From an uncultured Clostridia bacterium (GTDB lineage: Bacteria; Bacillota; Clostridia; Christensenellales; CAG-314): a stretch of 52,542 bases of DNA. Location: contig CAKPYT010000009.1 of assembly GCA_934203075.1 (NCBI GenBank), positions 1 to 52,542 on the forward strand. The letters run 5' to 3'. The position numbers and the translations under genes are program-made. Position 1 is the stretch's first letter, and every line of letters begins with the position of its first letter. Positions 1 through 6,655 of this stretch are shown in pieces. The notes below the pieces were generated by a model. The model had not been told where the DNA came from. It made no database searches and was given only the letters and a program-made list of their open reading frames with translations.

Positions 1-92
1 GGCTGGCACAGGGCGTTTCGATCGGCAGCGATTTGGAATATGCCGACGAAGTAACGCTTTCCCGCGCAATGGAAGATCGTAAAGATTTATAG
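1..92 (+). CDS. 3' end of an unidentified protein (partial)
   Basis: An open frame enters from the left edge (first full codon at base 3) and stops at TAG 90-92. The 29 visible residues end in SRAMEDRKDL. I do not recognise the family from this tail. That it is a real gene end is supported by a textbook intrinsic terminator beginning 37 bases downstream and by the lack of stops. It probably belongs to a transcription unit separate from the HU gene that follows, because of that terminator. Confidence 0.55.
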   Translation, partial: LAQGVSIGSDLEYADEVTLSRAMEDRKDL

Positions 93-128
93 TATCGCTA
101 TCGTTTCGAATTTCATTTTTCTTGTTAA

Positions 129-157
129 AAACGCTTCCCGTCGGGCAGCGTTTTTTT
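129..157 (+). terminator. Intrinsic terminator of the left-edge gene
   Basis: Stem AACGCT (130-135) pairs with AGCGTT (147-152), with an inner CCC/GGG pairing, and runs straight into seven T residues at 151-157. Confidence 0.9.
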
Positions 158-304
158 GTATCGTTTTTACCGGGAACGTGCTTTGTTTGTCCCTTCCGGC
201 TTCGTGCAGCGGGGGAGCAGGCGGTTCCCTCGTTTTTTGAGGGGATTCGCCTGCCCCGGGTTTAATCTGCGCAAAAACGGGAAAACTCTGTGCGGAGGTA
301 CAAA

Positions 305-583
305 ATGACGAAACGAGCATTTTTGATTTCGATGGCAGGCGTAATGAATCGCAACCAGCGAGAAGTAGCGGAGTTTTATGCCGCTTTTGAAAAAACGTTG
401 TTAAAAACGCTGCGGGCAGGCGATAAAGTGCAGTTGACCGGCTTCGGCAGTTTTGAGGTAAAGAAGCGTGCGGCGCGCAAAGGGATCAACCCCAGAACCG
501 GCGAGCCGGTGCGGATTGCGGCAAAAAAGGCGGTTTGCTTCCGCCCGGCCAAAGCATTTAACGAAGGGGTGCAAAAGAAATAG
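305..583 (+). CDS. hup: HU family DNA-binding protein
   Basis: A 92-residue histone-like HU protein that binds and bends DNA without strong sequence preference and helps compact the nucleoid, as a dimer. The sequence shows the HU core: an N-terminal helical part, then GDKVQLTGFGSFEVKKRAAR, the conserved RxGxNPxTGE segment (KGINPRTGEPVRI) that forms the DNA-clasping beta arm, and FRPAKAFNEGV at the end. Length matches the family (about 90). The ATG at 305 is chosen because GGAGG lies at 294-298 with a 6-base gap; a GTG at 290 would sit inside that ribosome binding site. The gene stands alone between a terminator and a long non-coding gap. The N-terminus (MTKRAFLISMAGVMN) differs somewhat from the usual MNKTELI form. 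Confidence 0.95.
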   Translation: MTKRAFLISMAGVMNRNQREVAEFYAAFEKTLLKTLRAGDKVQLTGFGSFEVKKRAARKGINPRTGEPVRIAAKKAVCFRPAKAFNEGVQKK

Positions 584-707
584 CAAAATCGTCGGGGTTG
601 CCCGAAGAGGCCCCGCAAAACAACGGTAAAAGCACGAGGAGGAAAGGGGCATATCGTTGTTTCTTTTCTCGAAGAGCCCGCTCGAAAGACTCCGGGAAAG
701 ATGCGGG

Positions 708-751
708 CGTTAAAGAAATCCTCTGTCGGACGGCAGAGGATTTCGTTAACG
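708..751. repeat. 17-bp-stem inverted repeat
   Basis: Outer stem of 6 bp and inner stem of 11 bp separated by one A-G mismatch, loop TCGGACGG. It is not a terminator by sequence (no T tract on either side). It could be a repetitive extragenic palindrome, part of a small RNA, or a protein-binding site. Only one copy was seen in this window. Confidence 0.75.
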
Positions 752-904
752 GCGTCCGACGCCTTGCTGCAGTACCTGCGGATGCGCCACTTCGGAAGAA
801 ACGGTTCGATGCAAACGATTCTCAACAAAGAAAATCGACGGAATGCGGCAGATTCCGAAAGATTGCTGCGGTTTTGATTCCGGGGTAAAAGACTTCAAAA
901 AAAC

Positions 905-936
905 GGCAAAAGAAAAGGCACACGTCGTGCCTTTTT
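905..936 (-). terminator. Intrinsic terminator of rqcP-ispDF
   Basis: GGCAC (917-921) pairs with GTGCC (927-931), extended by AAA/TTT. Read leftward the hairpin is followed by TTTTCTTTTG. It lies about 75 bases beyond the ispDF stop. The right side is also T-rich on the top strand, so it may work both ways. Confidence 0.8.
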
Positions 937-1010
937 GTCGTTTCGGACAGAATCTGTCTGCGCGAAACATAAGGGATTGTTTCCACGAAAAGTTCTGTCG
1001 GAAAGGATTC

Positions 1011-2084
1011 TTAAAGTTTTTCGTATGCCAGGCATACGGCTTGTGCCGCCATGCCTTTTTCTTCCCCGACGATGCCCAATCGTTCCGTCGTGGTGGCGGA
1101 GAGCGCAATCCGATCCGCCGGGATGCCGCACGCTTCCGCAAGGTTTCGGCGCATTTCGTCCAGGTAGGGGGCAAGTTTCGGCCGTTGCGCAATCAAAACG
1201 GCAGAAATGCTTTGCACGCCGATTTTGGCAGAAACCGGTTGCATTATGCGCCGCAGCAGCTTCAAACTGTCGGCTCCGCGGTATTGCGGGTCGCTATCCG
1301 GGAACTGATGCCCGATATCTTTTTCTCCCGCAGCGCTCAGCAGGGCGTCCATCACGGCGTGGGTCAGCACGTCCGCATCGCTGTGCCCCTGCAGTCCTTT
1401 TTCAAAGGGGACGGTCACGCCGCCTAAAATCAAAGGGCGCCCTTCGACGAGGGGGTGCACGTCAAACCCGTTGCCGATGCGCGTGGCAGGGAGGTCCTCC
1501 GGGTAGGTGATTTTTACGTTGCTTCGTTCGCCCTGCGTAAAATGCAGCGTTCCGAACGCCTGCAGATAAACGGACGCATCGTCCGTGGCAGAACCGGAAA
1601 AATCGCGATATGCCGCAGAAATAAGGTCTTTTTGAAAGGTTTGCGGCGTTTGTGCAAGTTGCAGCAGCGCGCGGTCGCATACGGAAAGAGGGCGTGTTAC
1701 ATAGGAACTGTCCGTAGCGGGCAGTGCGGGAATGCAGCAGCCGTAAGCGGCGGCTTCGGCAAAGCAGCGCTCCGCAAGCGCCCGCGAAACAAACGGACGG
1801 GCTCCGTCGTGCAGGGCAACCAGGCGGCATTGCGGGGAAAGTGCCCCGAGCCCCGCTTTTGCCGAGTCGAAACGAGTGTCCCCGCCCGCAACCACTTTGC
1901 ATTGCGCATAACGGCTGCGATATTCTTTCACCTTACCGGACGGCACGACGAGAATCGTTTCGTCCGCAAACGAAAAGATTTCCAACAGATGATCGATCGG
2001 AGGCTTTCCGTTCAGGTCGATTTGCATTTTGTCCGCACCGAAGCGGGTTCCCAGCCCCGCACAAAGCAGAATAACGCTTTTCAT
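1011..2084 (-). CDS. ispDF: Bifunctional IspD/IspF enzyme of the MEP isoprenoid pathway
   Basis: A 357-residue fusion of two non-consecutive MEP-pathway enzymes. Residues 1 to about 205 are IspD, which joins CTP and methylerythritol phosphate; the nucleotide loop AGLGTRFGADK is at the N-terminus. Residues about 206-357 are IspF, which makes the cyclic diphosphate MEcPP; it shows the metal-binding DxH (GFDVHP), HSDADVLTHAVMDALL and the C-terminal ATTTERLGIVGEEKG signature. The IspE step must be encoded elsewhere. The start overlaps the end of rqcP by four bases, so the two are translated together. Fused IspDF is known in several bacterial groups, so this is a recognised variant. Product: isopentenyl diphosphate precursors in the cytosol. 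Confidence 0.95.
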   Translation of the reverse strand: MKSVILLCAGLGTRFGADKMQIDLNGKPPIDHLLEIFSFADETILVVPSGKVKEYRSRYAQCKVVAGGDTRFDSAKAGLGALSPQCRLVALHDGARPFVSRALAERCFAEAAAYGCCIPALPATDSSYVTRPLSVCDRALLQLAQTPQTFQKDLISAAYRDFSGSATDDASVYLQAFGTLHFTQGERSNVKITYPEDLPATRIGNGFDVHPLVEGRPLILGGVTVPFEKGLQGHSDADVLTHAVMDALLSAAGEKDIGHQFPDSDPQYRGADSLKLLRRIMQPVSAKIGVQSISAVLIAQRPKLAPYLDEMRRNLAEACGIPADRIALSATTTERLGIVGEEKGMAAQAVCLAYEKL

Positions 2085-2320
2085 TGCGGCACCACCCGGT
2101 AGAACTCTTCCGCCTTGCGCGCCTTTTCATTCAGCCCGATGACTTCGAACCGGGCATTTCCGCTTGCGAATTGCACGGTGATCACGTCCCCGAGTTTTAA
2201 TTGCAGCGAGGGTTTTGCTTCTTTTCCGTTCACCAGAACCACTCCGTCGCTGCAGGCGGTGTTCGCTACCGTTCTGCGTTTCAGAATATGGGATACTTTC
2301 AGAAATTTATCCAATCGCAT
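2081..2320 (-). CDS. rqcP: RqcP/YabO-type S4-domain ribosome quality control protein
   Basis: A 79-residue protein that is essentially one S4 RNA-binding domain: MRLDKFLKVSHILKRRTVA, then DGVVLVNGKEAKPSLQLKLGD. This matches Bacillus YabO (RqcP), which works with RqcH on obstructed 50S subunits to add alanine tails to stalled nascent chains. Length and the arrangement (S4 domain plus a short tail) fit that family rather than the longer rRNA-modifying S4 proteins. It is first in a two-gene operon with ispDF (ATGA overlap). A short AAGG ribosome binding site precedes the ATG. The promoter is at 2416-2444 and the roughly 90-base leader holds a 10-bp hairpin at 2375-2400. Confidence 0.9.
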   Translation of the reverse strand: MRLDKFLKVSHILKRRTVANTACSDGVVLVNGKEAKPSLQLKLGDVITVQFASGNARFEVIGLNEKARKAEEFYRVVPQ

Positions 2321-2374
2321 AAGAACCTTCTTTTTCGTTCGCCGTCGTTCCGCTTCGGTCGGGGAGCCCGGCGA

Positions 2375-2400
2375 TTTTCGGCGCCCGTTTGCGCCGAAAA
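2375..2400 (-). other. Strong hairpin in the rqcP leader
   Basis: TTTTCGGCGC (2375-2384) pairs perfectly with GCGCCGAAAA (2391-2400) around a 6-base loop. It lies between the rqcP promoter and start codon on the leftward transcript and is not followed by a T run, so it is more likely a leader structure or mRNA stabiliser than a terminator. Confidence 0.6.
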
Positions 2401-2415
2401 GATATTTTCCTCGTT

Positions 2416-2444
2416 ATTTTAGCACAAAATGCCGTCGGGCACAA
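2416..2444 (-). promoter_or_regulatory. Promoter of rqcP-ispDF
   Basis: Read leftward: -35 TTGTGC (2439-2444), 17-base spacer, -10 TAAAAT (2416-2421) preceded by TGC (extended -10). Confidence 0.7.
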
Positions 2445-2530
2445 CCAACGCCGTCGTTTTTTCGAAATCCGCTGCAGTGCAAGGCCTTTCGGCTCGTTTT
2501 TCGTTGTTTTTCCGCAAAAACGCAAAAAAA

Positions 2531-2559
2531 ACGAGAAAAAAGAAATAGTTTTTTCTCGT
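2531..2559. other. Hairpin just upstream of the rpoB promoter
   Basis: ACGAGAAAA (2531-2539) pairs with TTTTCTCGT (2551-2559). It is the shape of a weak terminator, but no gene ends nearby on either strand. It may be a relic of a gene that once lay here or an insulator for the rpoB promoter. Confidence 0.4.
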
Positions 2560-2564
2560 TTCGA

Positions 2565-2593
2565 TTGACGGTTGACAAAACTTGTGCTAAACT
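2565..2593 (+). promoter_or_regulatory. rpoB-rpoC promoter
   Basis: -35 TTGACG (2565-2570), 17-base spacer, -10 TAAACT (2588-2593) with TGC directly before it. A second TTGACA at 2572-2577 has no matching -10 at 17 bases. The transcript would have a leader of roughly 225 bases. Confidence 0.8.
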
Positions 2594-2639
2594 AACAAAA
2601 TGCAATAATGCCCGAATAGTGTACTGCGCTCAAAAAACG

Positions 2640-2660
2640 CAGGCAAACAGAGCCTGTTTT
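2640..2660 (+). promoter_or_regulatory. Possible attenuator hairpin in the rpoB leader
   Basis: CAGGC (2640-2644) pairs with GCCTG (2652-2656) followed by TTTT. It lies about 40 bases after the predicted transcription start. The stem is short, so termination here would be weak; the remaining leader up to the ribosome binding site (AAGGAG, 2811-2816) shows nothing else I can name. Confidence 0.35.
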
Positions 2661-2824
2661 GTACGCTGATTTTTCCCGAAAATCCGTGCAAAAAGGTAAA
2701 AAATCGGGTAAAAATCACTGTTTTTGGCTTTTTTGCGCCTTGCCCGACCAAGTTTCCCCGAAAAGGGGGCGATAGCGGGTTTCTCTGTCAAAAAAACCGT
2801 TAGAAAAAGAAAGGAGACGAGTAA

Positions 2825-5800
2825 ATGGCTCAATTTCGAAAAGTTAAGTACGGAAAACGTGAAAGAATCAGTTTTTCTCGCTTGGATGACGTTCTGAAAA
2901 TTCCGAACCTCATCGAAGTGCAAAAGAATTCTTACGATTCTTTCATCAAAGAAGGGCTGCGCGAGGTTTTCGATGATTTTTCTCCCATCGAAGATTACAG
3001 CGGGCACTTCGAACTGCATTTCCTGGAGCATCATTTCGATTCGAAACCGAAGATGTCCGAAGCGGAATGTCGGGTGAGGGACGCAACGTATTCCTGCCCG
3101 CTGAAGGTGAAAGTCCGCTTGATTCGTAAGGACACCGGCGAAATGCAGGACCATGAAGTGTTCATGGGGGATTTTCCGCTTATGACGGAGAACGGGAGTT
3201 TTATCATCAACGGTGCGGAACGCGTTATCGTTTCGCAGTTGGTAAGATCTCCCGGCGTTTACGCGGCAAGGAACATCGATAAGAGCGGCAAAGCGCTGTT
3301 CGACACTACGGTGATTCCGAATCGCGGTGCGTGGTTGGAGTTTGTGCAGGATGCAACCGGAATTCTCTGGGTGCACGTGGATCGCAACCGGAAGCTTCCC
3401 GCAACGGTGCTTTTGCGTTCGATCGGACTGGGGACGGATGAAGAAATCAACGCGATGTACGACAACGATCCCATTCTGCAGACGACGATCGAAAAAGATA
3501 TTTGTAAAAACGAACGCGAAGGGTTGATCGAACTGTACAAGCGGCTGCGTCCCGGCGAAGTCCCGACGGACGATTCCATTCGCAAACAATTGCACGATTT
3601 GCTGTTCGACGCAAGACGCTACGATCTGGCGCGCGTCGGCAGGTATAAATTTAACAAAAAGCTTTCTTTGGCGAACCGCATCAAGGGGCACGAACTGGCA
3701 GAAGACGTATTGCTCGACGGGGCAATCGTTGCCAGAGCCGGTGAAAAACTGACGGCGGAACGCGCTTACGATTTGCAGCACAGCGGCATAAACGAAGTGT
3801 TCGTAAAAGCGGAAGACGGCAGAGCAAAAGTGATCGGCAACGGCACGGTGGACGCAAACTACTACCTGGCAAAAATCGATCCGGCTTACGCAAGCGTGTG
3901 CCTGCGGAACTACGGCGTGTCGGAATACGTAAACCTGGCAGTGCTGAAAGAAATCGTTGCCTTGGGGCTCGGCGTGGACGAAACGCTGCAGGAAATGAAA
4001 GCCCGTGCAACGGAATTGGTTCCGAAGCACATCACGAGAGAAGATATTTTTGCTTCGGTCAGCTACAACCTGAATTTGAAATACGGTCTGGGCATGATCG
4101 ATAATATCGACCATTTGGGAAATCGTCGCGTTCGCAGCGTGGGCGAGTTGCTGCAAAATCAGTTCCGTGTGGGCATCGCCCGGCTGGAGCGTGTCATTCG
4201 CGAACGTATGGCAACGGCGGAAATCGATAAAGCGACGCCGGAAGGGCTCATCAACATTCGGCCCGTCACCAGTGCCATCAAAGAGTTTTTCGGCTCTTCG
4301 CAGTTGTCCCAATTTATGGATCAATCCAACCCGATTGCGGAACTTACGCACAAACGGAAACTTTCCGCATTGGGCCCCGGCGGTTTGAACCGCGAACGCG
4401 CCACTTTCGACGTGCGTGACGTACACCACTCTCACTACGGGCGTATGTGTCCTATCGAGACGCCGGAAGGGCAGAACATCGGTTTGATTTCTTCTTTGGC
4501 AACCTTTGCGCGTATCAACGAATACGGCTTTATCGAATCTCCGTACCGCAGAGTGGATCACGTCAACAAAAAGGTGACGAATATCATCGATTATCTGGCG
4601 GCGGACGAAGAGGATAACTACATCGTGGCACAGGCAAACGAGCCTCTGGACGAAACCGGGTATTTTGCCAGCCCGCGTGTTACCTGCCGTGAAAGAGAAA
4701 AAATCGCGGAATATCCGCGCGAAATGGTAGACTATATGGACGTCAGCCCCAAACAGCTGGTTTCCGTAGCCACCAGCCTGATTCCGTTTTTGGAAAACGA
4801 CGATACCAACCGTGCCCTGATGGGTTCGAACATGCAACGTCAGGCCGTACCGCTGATCAAGCCGGAAGCGCCGATCGTCGCAACGGGTATCGAGTATCGC
4901 ATCGCGTACGACAGCGGCGTCATGATTCTTTCGAAACAGGACGGCGTGGTCAGTTACGTCAGTGCGGATCACATCGACGTGACGGATGCGCAGGGCGAAG
5001 TGCACGTTTACGAACTGAAAAAATTCCTGCGCAGCAATAACGGTACCTGCACCAATCAAAAGCCGATCGTGGCGGTGGGTGACGTTGTAAAAGAGGGGGA
5101 CGTCCTTGCGGACGGACCCGCAACGGAAGGCGGAGAACTGGCGCTTGGCAGAAACATCCTCATCGGCTTTATGAGCTGGGAAGGGTATAACTACGAAGAC
5201 GCTATCCTCATTTCCGAAAAACTGGTGAAGGAAGACGTGTTTACCTCCATCCACATCGAGGAGCACGAAACAGAAACGAGAGATACGAAACTCGGGCCGG
5301 AAGAAATCACGAGAGATATCCCGAACGCAGGCGAAGAAGCGCTCAGCAATCTGGATGCGGACGGTATCATCCGCATCGGTGCGGAAGTGCACCCGGGCGA
5401 TATTCTGGTCGGTAAAGTTACGCCGAAGGGCGTAACGGAACTGACGCCGGAAGAGCGTCTGCTGCGCGCGATTTTCAGCGAGAAAGCGCGCGACGTGAGA
5501 GATACGTCTTTGCGCGTGCCGAACGGGGAAGGCGGCATCGTTGTGGACGTAAAGGTCTTCACGAGGGAAAACAGCGACGAACTGGATCCGGGCGTCAATA
5601 AACTGGTGCGGGTTTACATTGCACAAAAACGTAAAATCTCCGTCGGGGACAAAATGGCAGGCCGTCACGGAAACAAAGGCGTTATCAGCCGTATTCTTCC
5701 CGAAGAAGATATGCCGTTTATGGAAGACGGAACGCCGCTGCAGATCGTTCTGAACCCGTTGGGCGTGCCGAGCCGTATGAATATCGGCCAGGTGCTGGAA

Positions 5801-6646
5801 GTGCACCTCGGCCTGGTGGCGAAGATGCTCGGCTGGAAGGTGGAAACCCCCGTATTCGACGGCGCAACGGAGCAGGACATCCGCGAATTGTTCGAACAGA
5901 ATTGTCTCATAAACCCGGATACCGGCAAGGTGGACGGAAAGGTCGTTCTGTACGACGGGCGTACCGGCAAACCGTTTGAAAACCGCGTCACCGTAGGGCA
6001 GATGTACATGCTGAAACTGATTCACCTGGTGGACGATAAGATTCACGCGCGTAGCACGGGGCCGTACAGCCTGGTAACGCAGCAGCCTTTGGGCGGTAAA
6101 GCGCAATTCGGCGGCCAGCGTTTCGGCGAAATGGAAGTGTGGGCGTTGGAAGCGTACGGCGCGTCCAACGTGCTGCAGGAAATTCTGACGGTGAAATCTG
6201 ACGACGTGGTAGGGCGTGTCAAAACGTACGAATCCATCGTAAAAGGCGAAAACATTGCAGAACCCGGCATTCCGGAGTCTTTCAAGGTGCTGGTAAAAGA
6301 ATTGCAGGCACTTGCCCTCGACGTCAAAGTGTTTAACGAAGGGCATGAAGAAATCGAGCTGGGCGAAGACCTGGAAGACGAACGCGATTTGTTAGACGTC
6401 ATCAAGGACGAAGGGAAGGAAGAAGAAGTAGCGCTGAAGTTCAACGACGAAAACGCAGAAGTCAGCGAGGACGATTTCCGCTTCGACACGGAGGACGAAG
6501 ACGACGATCTGAATCTGGGAGATTTGTTCGAGAGCGAAAAAGAAGACGAGACGACGATGGAAGGAGATCTTTCTTTCGGCGATCAATTAGATGATTTGGA
6601 CGATTTGTTCCAAAGCGATGACGAGGACGACGATAAGTCGTTTTAG
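2825..6646 (+). CDS. rpoB: DNA-directed RNA polymerase subunit beta
   Basis: A 1273-residue beta subunit of RNA polymerase. The rifampicin-pocket region (FGSSQLSQFMDQSNP, then LTHKRKLSALGPGGL) and MCPIETPEGQNIGLI are clear, as are KMAGRHGNKGVIS and the C-terminal QPLGGKAQFGGQRFGEMEVWA. ATG 2825 follows AAGGAG at 2811-2816. It is about 80 residues longer than Bacillus RpoB because of a highly acidic tail (about residues 1180-1273) that twice contains a DLF-x-S-acidic motif (GDLFESE and DDLFQSD). Residue 512 is Lys where nearly all bacteria have Arg (E. coli R529, a rifampicin contact). rpoC follows after nine bases. Unusually, rplJ and rplL do not lie just upstream. Confidence 0.99.
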   Translation: MAQFRKVKYGKRERISFSRLDDVLKIPNLIEVQKNSYDSFIKEGLREVFDDFSPIEDYSGHFELHFLEHHFDSKPKMSEAECRVRDATYSCPLKVKVRLIRKDTGEMQDHEVFMGDFPLMTENGSFIINGAERVIVSQLVRSPGVYAARNIDKSGKALFDTTVIPNRGAWLEFVQDATGILWVHVDRNRKLPATVLLRSIGLGTDEEINAMYDNDPILQTTIEKDICKNEREGLIELYKRLRPGEVPTDDSIRKQLHDLLFDARRYDLARVGRYKFNKKLSLANRIKGHELAEDVLLDGAIVARAGEKLTAERAYDLQHSGINEVFVKAEDGRAKVIGNGTVDANYYLAKIDPAYASVCLRNYGVSEYVNLAVLKEIVALGLGVDETLQEMKARATELVPKHITREDIFASVSYNLNLKYGLGMIDNIDHLGNRRVRSVGELLQNQFRVGIARLERVIRERMATAEIDKATPEGLINIRPVTSAIKEFFGSSQLSQFMDQSNPIAELTHKRKLSALGPGGLNRERATFDVRDVHHSHYGRMCPIETPEGQNIGLISSLATFARINEYGFIESPYRRVDHVNKKVTNIIDYLAADEEDNYIVAQANEPLDETGYFASPRVTCREREKIAEYPREMVDYMDVSPKQLVSVATSLIPFLENDDTNRALMGSNMQRQAVPLIKPEAPIVATGIEYRIAYDSGVMILSKQDGVVSYVSADHIDVTDAQGEVHVYELKKFLRSNNGTCTNQKPIVAVGDVVKEGDVLADGPATEGGELALGRNILIGFMSWEGYNYEDAILISEKLVKEDVFTSIHIEEHETETRDTKLGPEEITRDIPNAGEEALSNLDADGIIRIGAEVHPGDILVGKVTPKGVTELTPEERLLRAIFSEKARDVRDTSLRVPNGEGGIVVDVKVFTRENSDELDPGVNKLVRVYIAQKRKISVGDKMAGRHGNKGVISRILPEEDMPFMEDGTPLQIVLNPLGVPSRMNIGQVLEVHLGLVAKMLGWKVETPVFDGATEQDIRELFEQNCLINPDTGKVDGKVVLYDGRTGKPFENRVTVGQMYMLKLIHLVDDKIHARSTGPYSLVTQQPLGGKAQFGGQRFGEMEVWALEAYGASNVLQEILTVKSDDVVGRVKTYESIVKGENIAEPGIPESFKVLVKELQALALDVKVFNEGHEEIELGEDLEDERDLLDVIKDEGKEEEVALKFNDENAEVSEDDFRFDTEDEDDDLNLGDLFESEKEDETTMEGDLSFGDQLDDLDDLFQSDDEDDDKSF

Positions 6647-6655
6647 GAGGAAGTT

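Larger units (their letters stand above)
584..1010. other. 427-base gap with a long perfect palindrome
   Basis: No gene is supported here; open frames on both strands are short, unlike any family I know and lack good ribosome binding sites. What stands out is a palindrome at 708-751: GAAATCCTCTG (715-725) pairs perfectly with CAGAGGATTTC (734-744), and CGTTAA (708-713) pairs with TTAACG (746-751) around one mismatch, leaving an 8-base loop. A second small hairpin, GGCGT-CCG-ACGCC, follows at 751-763. Neither is followed by a T run. The right end of the gap holds the ispDF terminator. Confidence 0.6.

Noticed and set aside
290..304. GTG start of the HU gene at 290
   Set aside because: The GTG is inside the ribosome binding site (GGAGG 294-298) of the better ATG at 305.
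598..888. A 96-codon frame after HU
   Set aside because: It spans the palindrome, the protein looks random and has no ribosome binding site.
2630..6346. A 1238-codon open frame on the strand opposite rpoB
   Set aside because: It mirrors rpoB codon use; the translation is rich in Arg, His, Phe and Val with no known domain, and it has no ribosome binding site. It is a shadow.
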